The notes beneath the pieces are model-generated. The model was not told the DNA's origin. It was given only the letters and a program-made list of their open reading frames with translations, and made no database searches. A stretch of 64,000 nt of DNA from Straminergon stramineum (taxonomy: Eukaryota > Streptophyta > Bryopsida > Hypnales > Calliergonaceae). Numbering within the stretch: position 1 is the stretch's first letter; each line of letters opens with the position of its first letter. A program made the position numbers and the translations under genes. Where the stretch lies: assembly GCA_963920665.1 (NCBI GenBank), contig OY987263.1, forward strand, positions 41,947,218 to 42,011,217, written 5' to 3'. Positions 1 through 11,898 of the stretch are shown piece by piece.

Positions 1-440
1 CTATGGTTAGATTTTTAAAATTTAATTTTTTTTCTTCTTAAATGAACACAGCAAAAATGGCAATTTCAAGTGATTTTTGTCAAAAAAGCGGCCTTGGCCC
101 TTTAGAAGTTTAATTTAATAAAGGTCGCATTTTGGAACCTTGTCTACTACTTTCTGCATGCTACAGTGCTTGTATTCAGTGAAGCCATATCTTTTTCCAG
201 ACTACTCATGTGTGAGTTTTGTGAAGCCTACGATCAAGAAATAGGTACCTATGGCAGAATTCTTTAGAAATTCATAAGTAATTCAAAAATGCTCCGAAAA
301 ATATGAAACCACTTGGGTTAGATTCCACATCAATTTTTCTTCAAGTGAAAAATAAGGAAAAAAATAGCATTTTCGTGCATCTAAGAACCATCGAAAAGGC
401 TGACCAACCCTTAAATGGTTGATTTAAGAGCAGACTACCT
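1..440 (-). mobile_element. TA-type MITE, family B, cut by window edge
   Basis: Reverse-orientation copy of the element at 9068-9662. The terminus GACTACCT ends at 440 and its complement AGGTAGTCTGCTCTTA matches both ends of that copy. The interior can be followed by eye almost to base 60: the stretch complementary to 'aagaaaaattgatgtagaatc' and the stretch around 185-230 both recur near 9170-9330. The other end lies outside the window or is lost. No coding capacity seen. Confidence 0.7.
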
Positions 441-3400
441 CAGTGATTTGACTTTTCAAAGAGGATGCACATCTTGTTTCAATTCCCAATCATTTTTTCA
501 ATTACTAAGTCTGGTACTTTCTCTATTTTTTTCCCTCTAAAATAAAAATTTTCACAGATTTTTTCACCGGGTTTTTTCCGGATGTTTTCAAACAAGAACA
601 GGTTTGTTTTTCCAATTCCACTGGCTAACAATGAACAAACCAGTGATTCTCTCCCCACGAACGTTGTATAGCATGATCTCTTAGGGCGGTGGGTAGAGTC
701 TAGGCTGTAGAGCTGGTGGTTAAGTTCAATTGGGCCCCAACAGATCCCCACAACCCAGGAGCTAACTTTAAACTTCTTTTGGCATCCCCAGTCCCCACGA
801 CCATTGTATTGTAAGTAGGAGCATTTTCTGCACTGAGTCTGGTGTCCCAACCCTCCAGGCTGGTCGGATTTTGTGGAGATTTGGGGGGTGCGAGCTGACA
901 GCATCATCCCTCCAATCCCTTACCTAAAATACATATATCTCAATTATACATTCAAAATACTATAACTTACACTTACACTTATCAGCAGTCCTTTCTCCTT
1001 CCCACACTCCCTCAGTCCCTCCCTAACTAAGCTTAAACATAGGCATCCCTCGTAGCCCTTTGATGCTGGTCAATCCTTCCACCAATAGTCCAAATTTCAC
1101 ATGCACAATTGCAAACACACAATCTAAAGCTTATACATAGTGCTCAGTTCCTCCTCCCTGTCTCTCTCTCTCGCTCTCTCTTTCTCTATCCAAGTTCATG
1201 ATCTGCACGCCTCTCTCTTTACTTTGATCATCACTCCTTCAGTTTCCGTAACATGTCTGGAGTTTCTGCAGTAAGTTGCTTCAAGTCATCAACACATCGA
1301 TCATTCAGGCCGTGTTTTGGCTGTGTTTTGGTTGGTTGATGATGCTTGTCTGGTTGGGGTTCTTTTGTAACAGTCGAGAGCGGTCCACTTCTTGTGGCTG
1401 CAATGAAGTGCTGGTTACGTTACCAGTGTTGTGATGGAGGGTTTCCCAGATTGGATCATTGATGGCCGGCTGGTATCCAGGGATACCATTTGTCGAATTT
1501 TGTTGGTGTAAATTGTTCGATCCAACTACTTTCGGGTTCCTTGTTCTCTTACATAACTTATGTAATGGTTGGTTTCTTTTCTTTTCTTTTCTTTTCTGGG
1601 TATATATATGCCATTATCTGGTACTTATGTTTCCACTCTCTGTCAGCTTTGCAGCAAGATTTGTTTCAAATTGGCGACACTTGCAGCAGTCGGAATATTA
1701 GACTGGCGAAGCTCCCAGTCTGCTGGGCTTCACATGTTGGTTAATTTCCTGGTGCTGTTTGGTTTGATGGTACTCAGTACTCACTCACTAGACTTGGAAG
1801 TGCTGACTTGTTAGCATATACCTTAAGGGAAGGAAGAAAATTGGTGGGTGATAACAGACTGACTAATTTACTGCTGAAATATGGTATGCCAGTCTCTGCT
1901 GGCAAGGGGTCTGATAAAAACATTAATTATCACCGACCTAAAGCACATATCACATCAACTTACTTCTGAAATACTGATATCAGGCATGCAGAGCCCACCT
2001 AGACTCAGTTAAACAGCACGAGAGTCAATTCAATGGAAGCCAAGAGTCCAAGGGAGATGTATGAGACTGAGAAGTGTAAGTTAACTTAACTTACTGGCTG
2101 CCACAAATTTGAATCGAAGTTCAATTAAAACACAAGCAAGCTCGTGGACGATAAGTTAGATCTCTATATATACATCAGTAGCTAGCTAGCCAGGCATGTG
2201 CTTATTGTGATGTGATGCGGCTTTAATGCGCACAGTTAGTGTTCCATGCCATTTACTTTTAACTTAACTTAACCCACATGGACAGGCTTAGTGATAGGGT
2301 TGTTTTGGTCTCTTTCTTTTATTGCTGAATGCTGACACAGAAATTCTGTGTGCAAGGCAGCTCAAGGACTGTCAGCCAGCCAATGACCATGATCAAAACC
2401 CCCCACTTCAAGGACTCCTAACTTAACGTATTTAAGTTAACTTACTCCGGCCAATTCAGTTCTGCACTGTTTTTTTTTGTACGTGTCTATTGAACAAACT
2501 GATGAGAGCACTCCAAGTGCAGGCTGGGAAGAATGTCATATATTGAGTCTTTAACGTCCACTGGAGTCACGGACATCATCATCACAAGTGCAATTGCAAT
2601 GAAAGTAAAGTACGTCCCTCTCCTGGCATGGGTTTATAGATTTTCTCCAAATCAATATTGCCTGTAACTTAACTTCTTTTGCTCCGAGCCTGTTGTCATG
2701 TTGTGGATGCATGATCCATCAAACGATCCAAAGGGGGGGGAGTAGCAGGATCATGAAAAAGGCTCAAGCATTGCATGTGTGTACTACTCTGGAAGTGTAT
2801 GATTGTCCAGGAACTTAAATAAGCCTTTGACATCCCATATTGGGAAAGGGGCAGCAAGTTAATGGGAGAGTTCTCGGAGAATTTGATTGGTGGAAAATGC
2901 AAAATGTGCTTGGGGGACAGGGAAGGGTCTGGCACCCAGATTGCCAGGGGAAGTAGACGATCATGAGTTCAAGTTGAAGCCTTGCCTACCACGATTCCTT
3001 TTTCTTTTTTTTTTTCCCGTTTTTTTCTCTCATTTACAGCTGATGTGATGTGGATTAATGAACTGTCAATGAAATGTCTGTTCCTGTGAAAGGTATGATC
3101 AATCTCATGCATTAGCAGTAGAGCTAGACTACTCCAACTGTCTAGGCTATTACCACCTTAAGTTAGTGAGTACCTGTATGCAAGCTTGGTACAATTTTCT
3201 ATGTTGCGATGACATGGATACCTTGATTCATATATAGCAGTTTTCACAATGTTCCTTGGAAAAAATTAAGTCTGTCCATAATTCACCACTAAGTAAGAGA
3301 TGGTCCAACTTGTTCATTTTTTCTTTGATGTATTAATATTGGTCAGTGTTCACTTCTCAATGATAGTTTTTTTTGTTTTAGCCCTGAAAACTTAGAATGA

Positions 3401-6373
3401 AATCCTCAGCCTTGGATTGCACTGAAAGAAACTTCTGGCCCTCAGTCACTGCTGAATAATGCAATGTTGTCATGTTCTTTACAGACCTACATGCAACCAA
3501 TTGACCCTAAATGACAAACTAGTTGTGGCCAATTGTAGATAAACAATTGAAAACAGTTGTTAACCCATGATTTGACTTTTGTTAATTATGGAAAATAATT
3601 GAGTTTGATCCCCCAGTTTCTGACTTCCCCAGCCCAGAGTTGATCAATGCATGACCTGGAGTGCAATATCTGTCCTAAACAGAGCCACAAGTTTCAAATC
3701 TCACGTTTGATCCGCCATATCTTTCCCTGCTTTCCCTTTTTAACTTGCCTTTGCCTTCGTTTGTCTCTAGTCTTGCCTCCCCACCCTCTAGCCAAGCAAA
3801 TTAAGCCAAAGCAAATTAAACTCGCGACCTCAAGCGAAATAAACAGTGGGAGCACTCGCCTTGGGTGTATTGCTTGTACCTATGTGAGGTGCCCATGTGT
3901 GCCTTTGTCTGTAGTTGCTGACTACATACCAGAACTGCCATACATGTGGAAGGAGTACTAACGTAAAGTTTTTTTTATAGGAGACAATCAAGTTTTTTTA
4001 TGGGATGATGGAGTTTTTTTTATGGGAACTTAACTTAAGTTGCGTTAGCTGCCTCCCATTCAAGTTCGAGTCTCTTGATGGGGGAACTCCGTCCCCGCAG
4101 CAGACGTGGACACACATTTATTTTGCCAGGGGTTGGCAAAGGTACTTGTCCTCCTGTCTCACTGGCTGGCATGGCTGCCCCTCAGGCCCCATCTCCATAA
4201 TGATGATTATTGCCGTCCTTGCTCTCTCCCCTTGATTGAACTTTATTATATATATACTTGCAAGTCCCTTCCTTCGTCTTACCACCGTCACCCGGCCAGT
4301 CACATGGGCTTGCGCTTTGGGACTGAGTCTATTTCATGGTGTCCTGAGTTCGTTACTTAGATTTCCCAAGGGCCAGTACCTTGAGAAGTCTGACCATTAC
4401 CGTCCTCACCTTCTTGACATTGGAGCTCGAAGTTAGGAGTGTAGTACCCACTCTTGCTGATCGAGTGCACAGTTTTCTGCTTGGAGTCTGTGTATGTCAT
4501 GCAATTTACTGTCAATTTAAGTTAAGGGTTGTGAGCACTGCGTTGCATGTCTGTTTGAGAGAATGTCCGTTTGCACGGAATGTGGACTAATTTTATCTCT
4601 GGGTTTGTTTGAGAAGCAGTAGAACAGATTGACAATCGAACTACGTACATCTGCAGTGCACTGATCTTATTTCAATTGTACAGAGATCTGTTGGAAAGGA
4701 ATAGTAAGTGACTCAGTAAGGACGAGGGTTCTCAAATTTGGTTCTCATGGACTTTTGTCGAAAGCTCGGAACTGGTTTTGAGGCTTGTGAGAGACGAGGT
4801 CTGCCGTAGGTTGAGAGAGCTCCAACTAGAACGTCATGACTCTGTCCGGGCCTTAGCATTACCTGAACCCCCGTCTGGGGAATCCTCTGGGTTGATGATA
4901 CTTAAAGAGTGTCAACAAAAATGGTTGTATATGTTGGACTTCCGCAACTGCAGCTCTCAGCTTACCTTGAGATCATGGTGTTTTTGAGTTGCTTAAGCTG
5001 CTAGTGGCTGCTTCGATTACTGCCCTTATGTGACCTCTGTTGTAAACACTAGCTGTCTGAATTAGCTCCAAAGTGTGTGATTATGTTCGTTTTGTGCAGC
5101 TGATAACAGTTGGAAATCACTCCACTAAGAAGCAAGGGGAACATGGATCAGCAGGCAGCTACATTATTGGTGATAGAACACGTTCAATACTACTCCACCT
5201 AGCTGAAGATGTTTCGATCTGTTGCAGTGGCATTGAGAATGTCCATCACGATCTGTCAACATTTCATGTTATGTTGACGGGTCGTGATGGGCACTCTCAG
5301 CGTCTCATGCTAAAAAGCTCAAGACAACTCCCGGCTAGCTCTCAGCTTCATGCCAGCTTCAATTCCTCTCAGTGTCGCTGATTTGGGGACTGATCGATTT
5401 CACAGGTATACTAAGTTAGCATGTCTCTGGGTCCTCTCCTTCAATATATTGAGAACCAAAGATTATTATTCTTGGGCTCTCTGGTTTTTGCCTTCTGAAT
5501 ATTTCTCATCACTGCCGCATTGCATGTAGACGTTCTAAGGTAGTGTGATTGGTTGAAAGTAAGAACCCAAACTGCAGCTTCGTCAGAGTGTTTACGAAGA
5601 CACCCATCTCACAAGGAGACGACGGTCTTGTCTTGGTCTTTAATCTTTAGTTCTCAGGCACACGTAGCTGCATTGATATTCAAAGTTGTAATTGTAAGCT
5701 TGTGATGCTGCATTAAGTATTCAAATGTATATTGGATGTGTCACAAAAAAAGAGAAAAAACTGTGCCACAGGGAGGGGTTCGATCATTTAATCAGGGAGC
5801 ATTGGTAGGTATCCGAGGACATCAGAGTGATCCCTGCCAATACAGTCGTCCATAATGTGATTTTTTAGAATTTCTCAAGTTGCGAAAACACATTGCTAAA
5901 ACATGCTAAAAAATTTTGAATTTTACACTGGTCTTTTCATTGTTTACAGTAGCTATAAACTTTTTGTGATAGTAGAAGTTTTGCTTAATTTAGCCTTATT
6001 TGCGATCACTGCACCGTTGCTCTATTTTGAATCCGGGTAACATGACCTGTATGAGAACTTATCGTTGCAGTCTGTAGTTTTGGAATTAGAACTCAAATTT
6101 TTTTCTCAGAACGCTCTCTCAAGTTTCTGAAAACAAGTTCTTTTACTGGCCGGAAACAAATGCTTTCTGTATTTGTATCTGGGAAAAACTTGCTGAACTT
6201 ATGAGGTTTAATTGAGACCTCATTTCCACAGCAACCGGTGGCAATGGCAAACTTGGGTGGTGTTTACGGCAAAACCAGGATGTGATTTCCACTGCAGGAG
6301 CTAGCTGGTCAGGAATGGCAATGTCTTTGGTTTGAAACGGTCCCAGTCATGCAGGGTTTTGATGAATTGAAGA
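441..6373. other. Intergenic, no gene recognised
   Basis: No ORF here resembles a known family. The longest is a 142-codon minus-strand frame at 479-907 with several Cys residues but no recognisable domain. The stretch holds a CT microsatellite at about 1148-1190, repeated TTAACTTA words between 2077 and 4526 (see findings), and short unsupported plus frames at 4778-4987 and 5073-5381. Composition is less AT-biased than the DNA from 6.4 to 11 kb, so an unrecognised or decayed transcription unit is possible. Confidence 0.5.
1148..1190. repeat. CT-rich microsatellite
   Basis: Imperfect (CT)n/(TC)n tract interrupted by G and TTT. A plain low-complexity repeat with no evident role. Confidence 0.8.
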
Positions 6374-6600
6374 AGGTAATCAGTCTATGACAGGCAAAAT
6401 GACTGGTTGGCCCTGCTGGCATTCTTTGAAAGAAAAAAGTTTTAATTTTTTCCACATAAAGACATGTGAGAAATGGGGAGACTACTTGAATTTTTTTTTG
6501 ACAAAGTATGAATCTGTTTTGAGTGTGTTGCCCAATTGGTCCAAAAGAGTCTCTAGACTACTTCAAAACCAACAAAGAGTATTTATAATGTCCATTTTAG
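6374..6600 (+). mobile_element. Family A MITE, left end only
   Basis: Begins AGGTAATCAGTCTATGACAG and then follows the conserved roughly 200-bp terminal block shared with 8853, 11898, 23821 and 28940 (GACAAA...CAATTGGTCCAAAA...CTAGACTACT). I could not find the partner terminus, so the copy is truncated or too diverged. No TA dinucleotide precedes it, unlike the complete copies. Confidence 0.55.
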
Positions 6601-7075
6601 TCTAATGTCACTCAACGTAATCACAATATTTCTTAACTTGGCCCTAACATGAAGGCCTAAGAAAAGTCACATTAGATGAGATTTGGGCCAAATAGAAGAT
6701 TGCAAGTTCTCAACAATGGGGAACTTGTTGAGCTCTGCCATTGTAGTAGTGTTGATGTGGTTGGGCAATGCCGGGTTAGATTTTTTATTTTTTTCAATTT
6801 TCTTTTCAATTTCAAGACCAAAAACATTAAATTTTTTTTAGTATTTATGATGGCTCATTGTTGTTAGTTGTGCCCTCATTGCTACAAGAACATGGGAAAC
6901 AGGTGGGAAACAGCCCCTTATTTTTCCAAATCTCTTCTAATGGTTTGTATTTTTTTTAGTTTTACTAGTTATTTTCCTTCAATTCCCATGTTGAACCATT
7001 TTTCCAAGTACCAAGACCAATTATTTTCTCTATTTTTGACTCCAAAACCTTATTTCTTTATTGAAAGTGGCATTA

Positions 7076-7375
7076 AGGTTGGTAGTCCATAAAGCATCCA
7101 TTTAAGAGTTGGAAATTAATTTGGAAAGGTTCAACTTCTTGAAATTAATTTTGTAGTAAATTTTCCTTCAATGAAAAATAGAATTGGTATCTAATGCAAT
7201 TTTTGGAGTGTTGTGGAATTATTTATGAATTTTTGAAGTTAAAATACAATTGTCACTAAAACTTCCACCTCCTAGAATCTACACTATTTGTACATTGTTG
7301 GTGCAATGAGAAAAGTGAAATGTACAAATAGTACACATTTTAGGAGGTATTGTTTTTAGAGTCTAAGCACTTATT
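7076..7375 (+). mobile_element. Family C MITE, right end lost
   Basis: Starts TA|AGGTTGGTAGTCCATAAAGC and is collinear with 7933-8251, including the shared phrases 'tagtaaattttcctt' and 'tgtggaatta' and an internal hairpin with arms at about 7266-7296 and 7318-7348. The terminal AGGTC inverted repeat expected on the right is absent, but homology to the flank of the other copy resumes at once ('attgaaagagttg'). This suggests a small deletion, or a duplication that included flanking DNA. Confidence 0.6.
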
Positions 7376-7932
7376 GAAAGAGTTGAACCCCTAAATGTCC
7401 AAGGCACCAAATTTTGTAGTGTCCACAATACTTTGAAGTTGAATAAAACCTTACCAAGTTACTATTTTCAATGCTTTGTATTTTTGAAAAATTCTTTTTG
7501 AAGTCTAGTTTTAGCATCAAAAATCTAATTTTGAAAATAAATTATTATGATATGTCTATTCAAGATTTTGTGCAATTGTGTCCATTGCAAATCTTGATTT
7601 TTTAGCATTGAGGTCTCTTTGAAATGAGCCTTAGATATATTAGATCTTGGAGAAAAAATCACATTAGAAATTCATTTAAAAAAGTTATAGAGTAGATTTC
7701 AAGAAGTTGTAAATTGATTGGGATTATGCATGCTATGCCCTTTAAACTTATATTTTTTGGTGACCAATTTTTTAGATTTGACTTCTAAAAGATGATTTAA
7801 AGACTTCAAATCACTTTCATTGACAATGTCATGATCAAGATGTTGTCCTTATCAAAATTTTGTTTTTTTGTTTGATTTAGAGTATATACCAAGAAGCTCA
7901 GAAAAGGCCTTTCAATTGGCATTTAGGGGTTA

Positions 7933-8251
7933 AGGTACTAGGAGGTCCATAAAGAGCTGAAAATTAATTTTGGGACATTAAACTTCTTGAATTATTTTCT
8001 AGTAAATTTTCCTTGAAAGACAAATGGAATTGGCCAACATGTCACCCAAGTTGTTTCATCATTTTTGGAGCTTTGTGGAATTAATTATGAATTTTTTAAT
8101 TTGAAATGAAGTGATCACTACAAGTGTCCACCTCCTACAATGTATACTATTTTTACATTGATGGTGCAATGAGAAAGAAAAATGTATAAATATTGTACAT
8201 TTGAGGAGGTGGATGCTTTTAGAGCCATAGCATTCTATGGACCTCTTATCC
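7933..8251 (+). mobile_element. Family C MITE, complete
   Basis: A 319-bp element flanked by TA on both sides (7931-7932 and 8252-8253). Its ends are AGGTACTAGGAGGTCCATAA and, on the right, the complement GGATAAGAGGTCCATAGAA. It carries an internal inverted repeat (about 8128-8159 with 8180-8212) built on CCACCTCCTA/TAGGAGGTGG-like arms. TA target duplication and small size point to a non-autonomous Tc1/mariner-type MITE. The superfamily is an inference from the TA flank. Confidence 0.65.
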
Positions 8252-8852
8252 TATTCAAAGAGTTCCAATGACTTTCCCACACCAAGGTCCACATGAAAAG
8301 ATGAAGTCTATCAACTCTACAACTCTACTTTCAATTTAAATATTTTAGGCAAAATTCACGCTCATCAACTTGTATGCTCTATATGTATGTATCCATCAAT
8401 TTAGCACATAATTATAACTAATATCACTTCACGCTGGCCTCTACTAAGTAAATCTAGGTTGTCATATAGACTAATGGACAACACTTGGTTGTATTGTTCA
8501 TTGAAAAAAAATTGCTTTTTCCACCTCTTCATTCACTTATCTCTCTTCCCTCTTTGATTAGGGAGAAGTTCTAAAGCTAATTGTTTTAGGTGAAGCTACA
8601 GGACCAAGATGGGTCTAAATGAAAAATCCACATTTGTATATAATGAAATATTCATTCTTGAGAAAAAAAATTCCTTTTTTGCATTCTTCCTCGTCTTTAT
8701 TTTTTCAAACATTAAGTTCAATTTCTCAATGAATTTTTCATATCCTATAGGCTGAAATGTCAAAGTTAACCATTATAGGTACTCTTGCCTTGGGTGGGTT
8801 CTTTCACGGAATGTGAAGTATTTGTGGTGTGAATTGGGTCCCACAACACATA

Positions 8853-9988
8853 AGGTAAACCAGTCTATGACAAGCAGAATGGCTAGTTTGCCATGTTCAC
8901 ATTTTTGAAAAAAATTCAAAATATTTGCATATAAAGATAAACATGAGAAATGCAGAGAGCAATTGAATTTTTTTGACAAATTATCAATTTCTTATGATTA
9001 TTTGAAGTGTGTTGTCCAATTGGTCCAAAACAATCTACAGACTACCCCCAAATCACCATTGAGTGTAGGGTAGTTTGCTCTTAAAGCGACCATTTAATAA
9101 GGGCTGGTCGGCCTTTTCGATGGTTCTCAAATTCACGGAATTATTTTTCTTTATTTTTTTACATGAAGAAAAATTGATGTAGAATCTAACCCAAGTGGTT
9201 TCATATTTTTTGGAGCATTTTTGAATTACTTATGAATTTTCAAAGAATTCTATGGTAGGAACCTATTTTTTTATCATAGGCCTTGCAAAACCCATACACA
9301 CTTAGTGTGAAAAAAGATATGACTTGATGAGAAACAAGCACTACAACATTCAAAAAGTAATACACAAGGTTCTTAAATGCAACCATTACTAAACTTCAAC
9401 GGACCCTAAATTCTTTTAACATTTGTAAGAAGGCAATTGGGCAATCAATTTTCATTTATTAAAATTAAGTGGACGCCATGGCTTTGAAATGGACCTTCTC
9501 TAACTCTTATTCCATCTATTGACAAAGTATAAATCAATACTTGACAAATCTTAATTACGCTCTAACATTTGTGGTAGTCCATTTTAGAACCATTGACTGT
9601 CCATTTCAGAGGGGCCAACTGAGCTGTTTGAAGAAGATGGTCGTAGTAAGAGCAGACTACCTTACCCATATTGGTCATTTGATCACCTAAAGCAGTTTCA
9701 AAATTTCCTAACATGCCGTCACAATATTTTTTAACATGGCCATGACATTAAGGAATAAAAAAGTTAGCTCTTGAAATGAATTTACACTATAAAGGTAGAA
9801 GGTCCTAAAACAATCACTAATAACTCCATCAACATCACACAAGGCATTAATTTCGACCATTAACAAACCTAATGAAGTCTTAATCCCATTTATTAGCAAA
9901 AATCTACCATGGATTGATGTAAGACTTAAATGGGTGGTTTTCTAGGTGTCTACATTGGGCAGTTTGCCTATCATGGGTTGGTTTACCA
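8853..9988 (+). mobile_element. Family A MITE with family B MITE nested inside
   Basis: Flanked by TA at 8851-8852 and 9989-9990. The left end AGGTAAACCAGTCTATGACA matches the complement of the right end, TGGTAAACCAACCCATGATA, and both continue into GGC/AGC. The element is interrupted at 9068 by a separate element. Without that insert it would be about 540 bp, close to the 472-752 bp of other copies. No transposase frame is present. Confidence 0.75.
9068..9662 (+). mobile_element. Family B MITE, nested
   Basis: A 595-bp insertion with TA on both sides (9066-9067, 9663-9664) and inverted ends GGGTAGTTTGCTCTTA / AGGTAGTCTGCTCTTA. It lies inside the family A element, so family B was active after that copy had landed. 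A second copy, reversed, occupies 1-440. Confidence 0.75.
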
Positions 9989-9990
9989 TA

Positions 9991-11146
9991 GTGGTGATTG
10001 TACTTTGATGACAACCAATAAAATGTGACATAGCTCGAGTAATTGGGAGCGTCCTTCAAGAATTAAGGTAAGTAAGGTAGAAGTATCTCAAACCATTCAT
10101 TTGGGTTGGTGTCCACCAACTTGATTGGAATTAACTTGGATTGTCAATTTCATTAAAGTGATGCAATTTTGGCACCAAAAATTGTGACAAATATTTCTTT
10201 AAAGGTCTAAAATTTAGGACTAGTGTGGACTTTGGTTTCAAAACCCACATCTTGAAAAGTTAAAAAAAATATTGAAATATAAAAACAAAATACTTTTGTA
10301 CTTGAAGCTTTGCCTTTGAGGACACGATGTATATACACCATGTATAGTTCCATTTTTACAATATATACACCTACATATTGTTTGTTGTATTGAAATATGG
10401 CTACATATTCATATAAAACAAATATCATGACACATAGTTATTTTCAAAAATGATAGTTTCAAAATACAAAACACATATATACAAACAAGAGCATGATTGT
10501 CGTTAGAAAGGGGCATATGGGGCCTTTCAAGTGCTTCTATAAAGAGTCCTTTCAAAGTAATATACAATACATGTGTAGATCTAGAAAACAACTCCTCACA
10601 ATGGAAGTGTGATGATCTTTCTTATTGTTCACATCCACAAGTTGTCTTGAGCTATTTCTTTAGCCAATCAATGATGAAGAATGGGTCTTTTAGTTCTCAA
10701 CCAACTGCACAAACCCAACAATATCATACAACTCACACAATCACAAATACATGCAAAGAAAAATATGAAAGAAAAGACTAACAATGTATTCAAATATCAT
10801 TTAAGTTGTGTTGAAATAATTATGGACAAACCTTAAACTACTTTTTCTGCACAAATTGAAATGACACCCAAACTCCATTGTTGAATAATGCAATGTAAAA
10901 CCTAATTGCTATCAAATTGCAAAACTTAACCCTACATCTTCTTGTCCAAATTTTCAACCTCAAAATATAAGAACCTGTGGATACCAACTTTGAATATTGT
11001 TAGACTATTCCAATGATGTCCACAAAATGCATGCTAAGGAAATTCTCTAAACCTTGCCAACCACAAAATTAGATAACTTAATAAAAGGAACCATGCCCAA
11101 ATGCTTATGGAGACCATTTGAGGTGTACATCACTTAATGATGACTA
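9991..11146. other. AT-rich intergenic, no gene seen
   Basis: Only short frames (60-94 codons) in AT-rich sequence, none with a recognisable domain. Nothing else supported. Confidence 0.5.
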
Positions 11147-11898
11147 AGGTAAAATAGCCCATTGTGGTGAGGTGACCCATAGTGGACACCTAAGGTCATA
11201 TTCATTAATTTGAGACTTTTTGCAATCTGATTTTTATCCTCAACTCAAAGATAAACTATTTTATCTCTTTACTAGTATTTTTTTATAAATAGGTAACAAC
11301 ACCAACTTTTAGAATTTCATTACAGAATCACTATTTGAGCATTATTTATTTTTGGTTTCAATTATTATAATTTTAAATGAATTTTTCAATAACTAGCATT
11401 CTATCTCAAAATCTGTGAAAAGTCTCAATATAACAAATATGGCCTTACCTATGGAATGATCCCATTATGGGTTTTTTTAGTTCCCATCGTGGGTTTAATT
11501 ACTAAATGAGATTTGGACCACAATCAATGTCTTACCTGATAGTAACGGAGTGATTAGTGACTGCATTAGGAACTTCTAACTTTTTAGTGTAATTTCATTG
11601 TAGGAAGTGATTTGTTTAAGCCTTTCACATTAGAAATTATTGTGACTATTGTAGGTGTGTAAGATGAGCATGATGGATACAAATTTGTTGGTTCTGGGGT
11701 AGTCTATAGACTCTTTTGGGCCATGATGGGTTGAACACTTCAAAAATTCATAGCAAATTCATACTTTGTCAAAAAAATATAATTTCAAATGCTCTCATTG
11801 TTTCTCACACCTATCTTTATGTGGGAAAAAAATGAAAAAATTTCAGCAATGGCATGAGTTCGAACTCCTAATTTTGACCACAATAAGTTGTTTTACCT
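11147..11898 (-). mobile_element. Family A MITE, complete
   Basis: A 752-bp element with TA on both sides and inverted ends AGGTAAAATAGCCCATTGTGG (left) and AGGTAAAACAACTTATTGTGG (complement of right). The family's conserved block (TAGTCTATAGACTCTTTTGG..., then TTTGTCAAAAA) lies at the right, so the copy is reversed relative to 8853-9988. No long ORF. Confidence 0.75.

Noticed and set aside
479..907. 142-codon minus frame with several Cys residues
   Set aside because: Considered as a zinc-ribbon or transposon protein, but the Cys spacing fits no family I know and there is no supporting context.
11850..11875. GAGTTCGAACTCC as a tRNA T-arm
   Set aside because: No matching acceptor, D or anticodon arms around it. 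It is part of a family A MITE.
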